A stretch of DNA of 64,000 bases from CAWAND01 sp963727915 (GTDB taxonomy: Bacteria > Chloroflexota > Anaerolineae > Anaerolineales > E44-bin32). This document shows, piece after piece, positions 9,593 through 17,628 of this stretch (its first letter is position 1; every line of letters starts with the position of its first letter). A program made the position numbers and the translations under genes. The notes below the pieces were generated by a model. The model did not search any database. It was not told where the DNA came from and was given only the letters and a program-made list of their open reading frames with translations. The stretch lies in assembly GCA_963727915.1 (NCBI GenBank), contig CAVSID010000002.1, forward strand, positions 442,187-506,186, in the 5' to 3' direction.

Positions 9593-11658
9593 GCGGTCAC
9601 CTCCATCGGGCGGATCTCTGAGGCGATGGACTCCACCATGGCCCGGTACTGACCAAGGGTCCAGCCCTGAATATCGATCGCCTGATTGGGGCAGGCGCCA
9701 ACGCACACGCCGCAGCCAACGCAGTTGGCGGGAGTCACGAGCGCCTGCTTGGCTTCGGCGCCGTTGGTTGAGACCGGCTCAAGATGTATGGCCCCCTCGT
9801 ACTGGCAGACCTCAAGGCAGGCCCCACTGCCATCGCAGCGGTCCACATCAACGCGCGCCACAAACGGCTCAAGTTCCACCTTGCCCGCACTGAGCAGGGA
9901 ACTCACCTTGGCGGCTGCCGCCTCAGCCGAGGCGCAGCTTTCCTGGATGTTCATGGGGCTTTGGGCAGTTCCGGCCAGGACGATCCCGTTGACGGCCGTC
10001 TCCACCGGTCTGAGCTTGGGATGGACCTCGAGCAGGAAACGGTCGTTTCCGGGAGTGATCTTGAGCAGCTCAGTCAGATCATCCACCGGATTGGGCATCA
10101 TGCCCACCGCCAGCACCACCAGATCGACCGGAACCTCGAGGTCCTGCCCCCAGGTAAGGCTGTCTTTGACCTTGACCAGCACGGGACGTGGATCGCCGTC
10201 TTCACTTCGAACGACCGAGGGACCATCCTCGGGAAGATAGCGCAGGAAGCGGACGCTGGATTCGGCGGCTCTGAGGTAGTACTCTTCGTGCCCGCGGCCG
10301 TAGGTCCGGATATCCTGGTACACATCGAAGACGTTCACCTGAGGAAAGTTTTTCCGCAGTTCAAGGGCGGCGTGCATGGTGGCGGTACAGCATACCCGGG
10401 AGCAATATGGGTTAATCTGGCCGTCGGGCTGGGGTTCATGCACGCCATCGAGTTGCCGGCTGCCGACGCAGTGGATCATGGCGATGTCGCGAACCGGGCG
10501 GCCGTTCCAGGCCAGTTCGCTGGAACCCTCGGCCAGCGCCAGCATCCGGATGAACTGCGGCAGGGTGACCACCTCAGGGAGTTCCCCATAGCCGTACTCG
10601 CCCCGCCGGGGTTCATACGGCCGGAACCCGGTCGCCATGACAATGGCGCCCACACTGACCTCAAACTCCTTGGGCGGCGACTCGAGGCTGATCGCTTCGG
10701 GACAGGCCCTGGCGCATTCGCCGCACAGCGTACAGTGTTCCCAATCGATGGCCGGGATCGAAGGGCTGCTCCCCGGGTAGCGATAGTAGATCGCCTTACG
10801 GCGGGTCAGCCCGTAGTTGAACTCGTCCGGAAGATCCACCGGGCAGGCATCGATGGCGGCCGCCATGCCATGTCCGTCCCCCGACACGCCGCGAGGCGTT
10901 TGGCGCAGCTTGATCTGGAAGTCGCCGACATAGCCGGCGAACCCGACGATTTCGGTGTTGGTGAGCACGGTCACCTTCGGATCGCTCACCACGTCTTCGA
11001 TCAGCGCTTTGAGAGTCGGCTGCGCCGGCAGTTCGGTGGGGAAGACCTTTCCGAGCTGAGCCATGCGGCCGCCGAGGAAGGCGGTCTTCTCGACCAATGT
11101 GACCATCAACCCCCGGCGGGCGATATCGCGTGCGGCCCGCAGGCCGGCTACGCCGCCCCCGACGATCAGGGCGTGCTTATGGGCCCCCAGTCGAATGGGT
11201 TCCAGAGATTCAAGGAAGCGCGCCTTGGCCACACCAGCGCCTATCAAGCGGATCGCCTTCTGCGTGGCGCCCTTCGGATCGGCGTGTGATACCCAACTGT
11301 CCTGCTCACGGATTCCGACATGTTGGTAGAGGTATGGGTTCAGCCCGGCGCGCAGCATCGTGCCGCGGAAAGTCTGCTCGTGCAGAAACGGAGAACAGGA
11401 GCCGATGACCACTCGGTTCAGCTTATGCTCCCGGACGTCCTCCTCGATGGTCGCCTGGCCGGCGTCCGAACAGATCGAGGCGTCGGTGCGCGAGACGACC
11501 ACTTCGGGCAGCTGGCCGATCGCTTGGGCCACCCCCTCAACGTCGACCACGTCGCCGATGTTGCCGCCGCAGTAGCAGGTGTAGACGCCAATTCGCAGTT
11601 CGTCGCCGGCGGCCTCGCCTTGCTCCTGGTTGTCGGGATTTACGGGTGACTCAGGCAT
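9589..11658 (-). CDS. hdrA: HdrA-type FAD iron-sulfur oxidoreductase (HdrA / QmoB-like)
   Basis: Large flavoprotein subunit, 689 residues, cytoplasmic, moving electrons between thiol/persulfide chemistry, ferredoxin-type clusters and the membrane partner. The N-terminal ~155 residues match HdrA (YTCYCGGNIGDVVDV, VIGSCSP). FAD binding is shown by IVGGGVAGLRAA near 165-175. A 4Fe-4S motif is at C309, C312, C315, C319. CSRVCC follows mid-protein, and two more cluster motifs lie near the C-terminus (CDGSGACLEVC, CVGCGVCVGACP). The usual ferredoxin motif before C309 is reduced to a single CP at 272. Unbroken frame; overlaps the upstream gene by 8 bases and the next by 4. Confidence 0.85.
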   Translation of the reverse strand: MPESPVNPDNQEQGEAAGDELRIGVYTCYCGGNIGDVVDVEGVAQAIGQLPEVVVSRTDASICSDAGQATIEEDVREHKLNRVVIGSCSPFLHEQTFRGTMLRAGLNPYLYQHVGIREQDSWVSHADPKGATQKAIRLIGAGVAKARFLESLEPIRLGAHKHALIVGGGVAGLRAARDIARRGLMVTLVEKTAFLGGRMAQLGKVFPTELPAQPTLKALIEDVVSDPKVTVLTNTEIVGFAGYVGDFQIKLRQTPRGVSGDGHGMAAAIDACPVDLPDEFNYGLTRRKAIYYRYPGSSPSIPAIDWEHCTLCGECARACPEAISLESPPKEFEVSVGAIVMATGFRPYEPRRGEYGYGELPEVVTLPQFIRMLALAEGSSELAWNGRPVRDIAMIHCVGSRQLDGVHEPQPDGQINPYCSRVCCTATMHAALELRKNFPQVNVFDVYQDIRTYGRGHEEYYLRAAESSVRFLRYLPEDGPSVVRSEDGDPRPVLVKVKDSLTWGQDLEVPVDLVVLAVGMMPNPVDDLTELLKITPGNDRFLLEVHPKLRPVETAVNGIVLAGTAQSPMNIQESCASAEAAAAKVSSLLSAGKVELEPFVARVDVDRCDGSGACLEVCQYEGAIHLEPVSTNGAEAKQALVTPANCVGCGVCVGACPNQAIDIQGWTLGQYRAMVESIASEIRPMEVTA

Positions 11659-13006
11659 GTGTCATGACCTTCTCTCGGCCGATGTGACCATCGTGGACAT
11701 TTACGCGGAGCCCGGACCTCAGGTCTTCCAGATAGGCGGCTGCTTCTGAGGCAGCCGCTCCGGCCAACACAATCGAATCGACGATGTCCATCGGGCCCAT
11801 GGCTGTCCCAGTGGCGAACACACCCGGCCGGCCGGTAAGCGTTGGCGAGACGTTGGGAGAGGTCTGCTCGATGAACCCGTCGTCAGCCGTGGGCACAGCG
11901 TAGGTGGTCATGGGATTGAACGCCGGCACCATGCCCACTGATAGAACTATCAGGTCATGTTTGCGCTCGAGGATCTTCGATCCTTCATCGATGACTTCGA
12001 CACGGACGACCGGATTGTGTTCATCGTCTTCTGTGATTCGGGCGACTTTGCCCTTGACGAATTCGACGCCCATCGCCTTGGCGCTCTGGAAGAATTGCTC
12101 ATAGCCCTTGCCGAAAGCGCGAATGTCCATGTAGTAGATGGTGATGTCGGCCATGGGCAGCGAACCGGCCAGGAGCATCGCCTGCTTGATGGCGTACATG
12201 CAGCAGACCCGTGAGCAGTACGACACGCCCAGGGTCTCATCCCGCGAACCGGCACACTGGACGTAGGCAATCGACTCGGGTTCCTTGCCATCGGAAGGTC
12301 GCAGCACATGCAAGTAGGGGCCGGTCGGCGCCAGCAGGCGCTCCATCATCAGCCCGTCAACGACGTTCGGAAAGGCGCCGCCGCCATATTCTGCCTTGGC
12401 GTCGCGAGGCGTGGTCTCATAACCGGTTGCCAGAACGATGGCGTCGGCCTCGATCACCAACGGAAGCGGCACCTGGCCAAAATCGATGCAATCCTCGACT
12501 GGACAGGCTGCCTCACATTTGCCACACAGCAGACAGTTGTCAATATCCAGCACCGCCTTCTGCGGCACGGCGGTGGAAAATGGAACCCGGATGGCGCGGT
12601 GGGCGGTCATGCCCATTTGAAAGGCATCCGGGACGTCTACAGGGCAGGCATACTCGCACTTGCGGCAGCCTGTGCACGTGGCCACGTCCACGTAGCGGGG
12701 CTTGAGGGTGACGTGCGCCAGGAAGCGTCCGCCGAAGTAATCCACCCAGTCGACTTCGGAGTAGGTGAGGACCTCGATGTTCTCGTGGTGAGCCACGGCC
12801 GACATCTTGGGCGTCGTGATGCAGCTGCAGCAGTCCAAGGTTGGGAAGACCTTGCTCAGGGCTGCCATCTTGCCGCCGATGCTGGGTTGGCGTTCGACGA
12901 GGGCCACACGATACCCTTGTCCGGCGAGATCGAGCGAAGCCTGCATCCCGGCGATCCCCCCACCGACCACCATCGCATCCACTTTCAGGCGTTCGTCTGG
13001 CTTCAT
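11651..13006 (-). CDS. Second HdrA-like flavoprotein (QmoA-like)
   Basis: 451-residue FAD/iron-sulfur protein, shorter than HdrA and close in size to QmoA. FAD motif MVVGGGIAGMQAS at about 12-23. Cysteines 59, 60 and 62 (TLDCCSC) match the conserved HdrA cysteine cluster. Two full 4Fe-4S motifs lie at C111, C114, C117, C121 and C158, C161, C164, C168. CSRVCC occurs about residue 278. It lacks the long HdrA N-terminal domain and the C-terminal ferredoxin pair carried by its neighbour. It likely forms a heteromer with the large HdrA, as QmoA does with QmoB. It starts 23 bases after the MvhD-like gene and overlaps hdrA by 8 bases. Intact frame. Confidence 0.85.
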   Translation of the reverse strand: MKPDERLKVDAMVVGGGIAGMQASLDLAGQGYRVALVERQPSIGGKMAALSKVFPTLDCCSCITTPKMSAVAHHENIEVLTYSEVDWVDYFGGRFLAHVTLKPRYVDVATCTGCRKCEYACPVDVPDAFQMGMTAHRAIRVPFSTAVPQKAVLDIDNCLLCGKCEAACPVEDCIDFGQVPLPLVIEADAIVLATGYETTPRDAKAEYGGGAFPNVVDGLMMERLLAPTGPYLHVLRPSDGKEPESIAYVQCAGSRDETLGVSYCSRVCCMYAIKQAMLLAGSLPMADITIYYMDIRAFGKGYEQFFQSAKAMGVEFVKGKVARITEDDEHNPVVRVEVIDEGSKILERKHDLIVLSVGMVPAFNPMTTYAVPTADDGFIEQTSPNVSPTLTGRPGVFATGTAMGPMDIVDSIVLAGAAASEAAAYLEDLRSGLRVNVHDGHIGREKVMTHA

Positions 13007-13029
13007 TGAACAACTCTCTTTCGGACCGA

Positions 13030-13479
13030 CTATGCCGGCTGGAGCTCCGGCGGCGTGCGGGTCAACTCACCGGAGATCGGCCCAATTTCAGCCAGGACGT
13101 CCTCCATGAGTCGAATCTCTTTCAGGAAGGCCGCCGTGCACACCGTGCATATGGCCACCAGGCGCAAACGGCGCGTATCGATACCGCGTTCTTTCATTAG
13201 GGGATAGGTTCGGTTGATGATCTGGGCAGTTTGGTCCGCACTCCCCTTGTACGGGCTGTCGGTCCCGCTGTACATGACGATGACGGCGTCGATGCCCTTA
13301 TCAAAGGCGTCCAGATAGAAGGCCTCCGAGAACATCGCCGCCGACAGAATCGGCAGGATGTAGGTGTTGGACGGGTAGTCGGTGTGGATCTGCCCCACCG
13401 AGTTCGCCGCACGGTAGCCGCCGGACAGCGTGCCCAGGATCAGGATCTTGGTCTGCTGCTCAGCCGCTGGCGCCGACAT
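13030..13479 (-). CDS. MvhD-like (hydrogenase delta subunit fold) protein lacking the Fe-S cysteines
   Basis: 149 residues from ATG 13479; an in-frame GTG four codons upstream is an alternative. The pattern follows the MvhD/FrhD iron-sulfur subunit: KILILGTLSGGY, DYPSNTYILPILSAAMF, FDKGIDAVIVMYSGTDSPYKG, INRTYPLMKERGIDTRRLRLV, EDVLAEIGPI. Where MvhD has CxWC, MCSGR and GCHxGDCHY, this protein has no cysteine at all. Its only two cysteines form a CTVC pair at 111 and 114. It therefore probably lacks the [2Fe-2S] cluster and may instead carry a redox dithiol or act structurally. It sits between tusA and the qmoA-like gene. In sulfate reducers this domain is fused to QmoB; here it is separate. 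Confidence 0.65.
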   Translation of the reverse strand: MSAPAAEQQTKILILGTLSGGYRAANSVGQIHTDYPSNTYILPILSAAMFSEAFYLDAFDKGIDAVIVMYSGTDSPYKGSADQTAQIINRTYPLMKERGIDTRRLRLVAICTVCTAAFLKEIRLMEDVLAEIGPISGELTRTPPELQPA

Positions 13480-13490
13480 GTGGGCCACGC

Positions 13491-13745
13491 CTACTTGACG
13501 CGCCGGATGAACAACCGGTCGTAGCCGTCGGCTTCCATGCAGCCCAGGAATTCGTGGCCGACCTTGTCGCACCAACGGGGCATATCGTTCTTGGTGCCAG
13601 CATCGCCCGACCATATCTCCAGGACTTCGCCGACTTTGACCTCGGCGATGCCCTTCTTGGCCTCCAGCAGCGGGCCCGGGCAGGCCATGGCGCGGGCGTC
13701 GACGACCTTGGCCGCTTCGATGTTGCTGATTACTTGCTCAGTCAT
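13491..13745 (-). CDS. tusA: TusA-family sulfur carrier protein
   Basis: 84-residue TusA/SirA-type carrier that holds sulfur as a persulfide on one cysteine and hands it to partner proteins. ATG 13745 follows GTGAGGAG. The family motif is clear: DARAMACPGPLLEAKKGI with the carrier Cys22 in CPGP, then VLEIWSGDAGTKNDMPRW and a C-terminal strand DRLFIRRV. Two further cysteines (59 and 69) are present. It is the first metabolic gene of the operon, after the ArsR regulator and 11 bases before the MvhD-like gene. TusA at one end and DsrE at the other argue that the operon moves sulfane sulfur through the Hdr-like complex. Confidence 0.9.
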   Translation of the reverse strand: MTEQVISNIEAAKVVDARAMACPGPLLEAKKGIAEVKVGEVLEIWSGDAGTKNDMPRWCDKVGHEFLGCMEADGYDRLFIRRVK

Positions 13746-13849
13746 TGGAAATCTCCTCACTCGTGGATTCTTGCCGGGCGGACGCCACCGCTTGGGGCTC
13801 ATCCATGGGCTGTTCCAGCCGCAGCGTTGTGCTCGGGCTAACCTGTGCC

Positions 13850-14098
13850 TCAATCATGGTAGAAGATCGTTTGACCCTCACGCCGCGAGCGCACCAAACC
13901 ATGCTCGCGCATCATCCGCAAATGTTGTGAGGTCGACTGCAGTGAGGCGTCGATCGCATCAGCCAGCTCGCCCACCGATCGCTCTCGCCGCTCCAGCAGC
14001 CAGACCATCATCAGCCGGCGTGGGTTGGCCAGAAGTCGATGGATCTCAGCGCACTTAGCCGCCTGACGCATGGAACGGCGCATTGGAAGGACCCTCAT
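13850..14098 (-). CDS. ArsR-family regulator heading the sulfur/Hdr operon
   Basis: 82-residue winged-helix repressor. The core LLANPRRLMMVWLLERRERSVGELADAIDASLQSTSQHLRMM... is the ArsR helix-turn-helix, followed by the wing LVRSRREGQTIFYHD. Only one cysteine (KCAEIH) is visible, so the two-cysteine persulfide sensing of SqrR/BigR is not evident, nor is a metal CXC site. It is co-directional and about 105 bases upstream of tusA. The inverted repeat at 14108-14125, just before its start codon, is the likely operator, so autoregulation with control of the downstream operon is probable. Somewhat shorter than average for the family. Confidence 0.8.
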   Translation of the reverse strand: MRVLPMRRSMRQAAKCAEIHRLLANPRRLMMVWLLERRERSVGELADAIDASLQSTSQHLRMMREHGLVRSRREGQTIFYHD

Positions 14099-14107
14099 TG
14101 ATCCGCA

Positions 14108-14125
14108 TTCCGCTTAATTGCGGAA
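14108..14125. promoter_or_regulatory. Inverted repeat, candidate ArsR operator
   Basis: TTCCGC-TTAATT-GCGGAA: perfect 6-bp arms around an AT-rich centre, ending ten bases before the arsR start codon. A further GCTTAA copy follows at 14128. Position and symmetry fit a site at which the ArsR protein would block transcription of its own operon. Confidence 0.5.
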
Positions 14126-14161
14126 CTGCTTAACTTTTAGTCCCGCAAGCGTCAATCCATT

Positions 14162-14177
14162 AGTGAAATTTGTCACA
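14162..14177. promoter_or_regulatory. CRP/FNR-like dyad upstream of the arsR operon
   Basis: AGTGA-AATTTG-TCACA matches the TGTGA-N6-TCACA pattern with one mismatch. It lies about 64-80 bases before the arsR start codon, a normal position for an activator site. Redox or cAMP-type control of the sulfur operon would be sensible but is inference. Confidence 0.35.
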
Positions 14178-14344
14178 AACCATATGCGATCTGTCTATCG
14201 GGGGTCATAGAAGTTATCTATGAGGCTCGGCAAGCTTCCAGCCACGGGGCGGCGGGGAACATCTGTGACCGGGCGAACGCCGTCGCGCCCGACTATGGGT
14301 CGGGCGCGAATTGGACGAATCGATTCGTGATAGATGGACCCCGG

Positions 14345-14554
14345 CTATGCTTCTGCCCCGTACTCCAGCAGGTCCCCCGGCTGGCACTCGAGGACACGAC
14401 AGATCGCATCCAGCGTCGAGAAGCGGATGGCGCGGGCCTTATTGGTCTTGAGGATGGAAAGATTGGGCAGCGTGACGTCGACCGCCTGCGACAACTCGGT
14501 AAGTGACACGCCACGCTTCACCAGCATCAGGTCCAAATTGACTTTGATCGCCAT
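14345..14554 (-). CDS. XRE-family (Cro/C1-type) small regulator, YozG-like
   Basis: 69-residue helix-turn-helix protein. MAIKVNLDLMLVKRGVSLTE opens the fold, and the recognition region is LTELSQAVDVTLPNLSILKT; the end FSTLDAICRVLECQPGDLLEY is the standard tail of this subfamily. It lies seven bases after the DUF2975 membrane protein, on the same strand. This pairing is widely conserved and suggests the membrane protein modulates or is controlled by the small regulator; the ligand is unknown. Intact. Confidence 0.85.
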   Translation of the reverse strand: MAIKVNLDLMLVKRGVSLTELSQAVDVTLPNLSILKTNKARAIRFSTLDAICRVLECQPGDLLEYGAEA

Positions 14555-14561
14555 GGCCGCC

Positions 14562-15209
14562 TCAGATCGTCAAGTCGCGCTCGTGCTCAAGCTCCAGCCC
14601 ATAGCTCCACACGTGCGCCAGGACCAGGATCAGGAGCGAGATCAAGAGCACCCGATTGTCGAAGATCGGGCCCGGGGTGATGGCGGGCGCCATCGCCGGT
14701 AACCTGTGCAGGATCTCCCTTGAAGCCAGGAATTGGGCCAACGGGACCAGCAGGCCGACGGCCAGAACCCCAAATCCCAGCCTGCGCAAGCGACGGCCGC
14801 TTTCTTCGGCGAATGGTTCGCCGTCCTTCACCTTCTTGACGATCTCCCGCAGGAGCCACAGGATGTAGGCAAGTCCGATTCCGGTCAGCAGCTTGGCGGC
14901 ATTGGCGATGGCCACCAGCGGCAGGCTGGTGGTCTCCAGGTAGAGGGTTCCCTGGGCCCCGTCCACGTAGGCTGCCCGGACGGATTCGGCCGACTGGCCG
15001 GCAAACCCCAATTCAAACTGCGGCGTTTCCCCGGCGCCAATTCTCACTGGCACCGAGATCAAGCCGCGGCTGTCCCACCTGCCCAGCAGCCACGGCGAGG
15101 TGGCGGTCAACGCCACTACCGCCACGCAGGCGAGGATCACCAGCCAGAACAGCCCATCCAAACCGGCCGAAACCCAGACGATCAAACGGTCCTTCCTTTG
15201 CGGTGCCAT
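14562..15209 (-). CDS. DUF2975 membrane protein
   Basis: 215-residue integral membrane protein. ATG 15209 follows AGGAAGG at a 7-base spacing; an upstream open extension has no ribosome site and is not used. Four hydrophobic segments are visible: one after the start (GLFWLVILACVAVVALTA), one near the middle (LLTGIGLAYILWLL), and two at the end (LGFGVLAVGLLVPLAQFL, VLLISLLILVLAHVWSY). The conserved cytosolic stretch between helices reads VKDGEPFAEESGRRLRRLG. It is the partner of the adjacent XRE regulator. Function in the membrane is not known. Confidence 0.8.
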   Translation of the reverse strand: MAPQRKDRLIVWVSAGLDGLFWLVILACVAVVALTATSPWLLGRWDSRGLISVPVRIGAGETPQFELGFAGQSAESVRAAYVDGAQGTLYLETTSLPLVAIANAAKLLTGIGLAYILWLLREIVKKVKDGEPFAEESGRRLRRLGFGVLAVGLLVPLAQFLASREILHRLPAMAPAITPGPIFDNRVLLISLLILVLAHVWSYGLELEHERDLTI

Positions 15210-15411
15210 CCCATATCCTTCCTTACTGTTTAACGGGAAGAGCTTATCGTTTATCGTTATTACTATAATGTTTCTCATTAACCTTGTCAAGGCCCTGTTT
15301 TCCGAAAGAAGCCGGGCTCCGGTGCCCAAATCGACTTGCCCGACAGGGGAAAATCGGCTATCTAAGGTGGATTCTTGGCCCGGGGAAGGGCCTGGCAAGG
15401 AGAGGTGGCAG

Positions 15412-17455
15412 ATGAACGTGCGGTCGAAACCGGCAGCAGCCGTCCTATCGGCCCTTTTGGCGAGCATCTTGGCCTGCAACATGCCTTTGCCCGGCGCCCC
15501 GAGCGGCACCGGCTCCAACGCGGCCGGAGGGACGGCTCCGCCTGACATGTCGTTGGACGAAGCTGTCAGCACCCCGCCCGATGATCGCCGCAATGAAGTC
15601 CTGAGCCTGATGGGCGCCCCGGACGTGTTCTCGATCCATTGGCAGCCCGTGGCCGGCAAGGACGTTCGTTGGGAGGAGTGGTCCTATTTCGACGCTGGAG
15701 CGCGTTTTGACTTTGTTGACGGCGAATTGGTTTGGACGGCCGACCTCGACCCTGCCCCGGACGGGAGTCTCTTCGCCCACCAATATGACCCCACCACCTT
15801 CCACGAAGGCGACAGCCTGGATGATCTGCAGGGCGTGCTGAACGTCCTCGGGGCGCAGGACCTCGAGACGGTTGCCCTGGATGAAATCGACGTGGCCGGC
15901 GGGACCATGGTGGCCGGTGATCAGATCTTGATGGGTTTTGACAACGGCCGCTTGGTGAGTGTGGACACCTTCGTCCTCGCCCCTGACTTCTGGGGCCACG
16001 TCAAGCTCGGTCCACCATCTCTCCGCCCCCCTCCCGGTCCGGCCCAAGGCGACGGGCGACATGCCCCAGCCAGCGTCAGTCGTCTCCGTGCCATTGGCCG
16101 GGCAGACTTTGCAGGGCGGCGGCTTGTCCGGTGTGATCCCGGTGGTGGGCTTCTTCGTCGGTTGGAGTCACCGCAACCGGGTCTACCGGCAGGCCGAGCA
16201 GTTTATCGCCGACCGCAATGCTTACTACGACAAGCTGCGTGAGACAGCCCGCAGCCAGCTCATCAACCGGGACGTGGGAGGGCTGCGCACATCGCAGGTG
16301 GCGGCCTACACCAAACTGGTGGCCATGATCGAGGATCAGCGCAAAGCCGAATTGGCGGTAGCGGAGGCCAGCAAGAACCAGGCTCGGCAAGCATTTAACA
16401 AGCGGGTGGAAGGGATTATCACCCAGCGGCTGCTGGGTACCGGAATGCTCCAGCGCGTGTTCGGCGCCGTCACCAAGGGCGTCAACAGCTCCCAGAACCT
16501 GCTGGATAACGCCATTCAGGGGCTATCGGGGGGCGCCGGAGGCGTCTTGGGTGATATCCAGCGCATCCAATCCACGGCGCGGGACGTCGAGCGCTGGGCG
16601 GCCGCCATCGGCGGCCCGACCGGGGCCAGACTGAGGGCCACTGCCGGCAGGATTGCCAGCGCACTTGAGCGACCGCAGGCGCTGGTCAAGGCTGATCTCG
16701 AGAAGGTGCAGGCCGATCTCGGCGACTTGAATGACACGGTGGACACGCTCGCCAAGGCGGGCAGGACGCCGTCCGCAGGTGCCCTGGCCAAGGGGCTGGT
16801 CTTCGGCCCGGGGTCCTCCGACGATCCGGCCGTCCAGGCGGTCACGATCCTGGTCTCCAAGCTCAGCGTGGGCGATGGCAGCCTGAAGGACAAGGCGCAG
16901 GCGGCGCTCGACGCCGGCTTCGTGGGCCGCTGCGCCGCCATCGCCGATGCCTACCGGGCAGCCCTCGACCGGCTGGACGCCGGCTCAGGTGAGGCGATGA
17001 GCGCCGAGCAGGCGGCTGCCCCCTGCCGTGCGATCGACGTCTCGACACTGGCCCAACAGCCATCGCCGACGGAGCCAGCAGAGGCGGGGGCGACGCAAGC
17101 GCCTGCGGCGTCGGACAGCAAGACCGATACCGGCCTGGAGGCCAGCATCAGCGTGGTTTCCGTGACCTACGCCAAGGCCAACTGCCACGTCTCAAGCGTC
17201 AACGGATGGACTTTCTGCGATGTGACCGAGGATTTGGTGGTCGAGTACCAAACTCCGGCGCTTCCGGCTTCGGTTGAGTGCCTCATGTTGGATCAGACCT
17301 ACACCATCGACCTCACCGAGCCCTCCGGCCAGCTTCCCTTGCATGACGACGACGTCGACCGGAACGTCTCAGAGACGCCGCTCAACTTCCTGCAGTACTG
17401 TCAAGTCATCGTCGACGGCCAACCCGTGGCAAACGCTCAGACCCCGGCCCAGTAG
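15412..17455 (+). CDS. Lipoprotein with a long alpha-helical region (frame break)
   Basis: Unknown function. ATG 15412 follows AAGGAGAGG. The signal ends in a lipobox LASILACN. Residues to about 200 form a first domain (EVLSLMGAPDVFSIHWQ ... VSVDTFVLAPDFWGH). The frame breaks near 16012, and the continuation holds a hydrophobic LSGVIPVVGFFVGW, then a ~250-residue Ala/Lys/Glu-rich helical part (AYTKLVAMIEDQRKAELAVA). A disordered TEPAEAGATQAP linker and a C-terminal beta domain with paired cysteines (ANCHVSS, TFCDVTE, VECLML, QYCQVI) end at 17455. If the break is real rather than an assembly error, the second part could start at ATG 16061 as its own gene. Confidence 0.55.
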
Positions 17456-17628
17456 CCATTGCCAGCCGCCGGATCTGAAATGAGCCGATTCGGGCACCCG
17501 AGGCGACGGCCCGTATTGTGAGTTTTCCACCTATGCTTGGAGGTCTCTTGGGGCGGGTGCCAGCCAGCGCCATTCAGGATCAATGAGGCATGGCTGGTCG
17601 ACGGTTAGGGGCGCCCGTCGGCCTGGGG

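Noticed and set aside
9784..11289. A 501-codon plus-strand open frame opposite hdrA
   Set aside because: It lies wholly inside the HdrA gene on the other strand; its residue content (His/Gly/Arg-rich) reflects the antisense of a GC-rich gene, and it has no family motif.
7690..14098. Standard sHdr lipoate-dependent sulfur oxidation cluster
   Set aside because: There is no HdrB-like subunit, lipoate-binding protein or lipoate ligase; the membrane-bound HdrC-HdrE fusion instead resembles QmoC.
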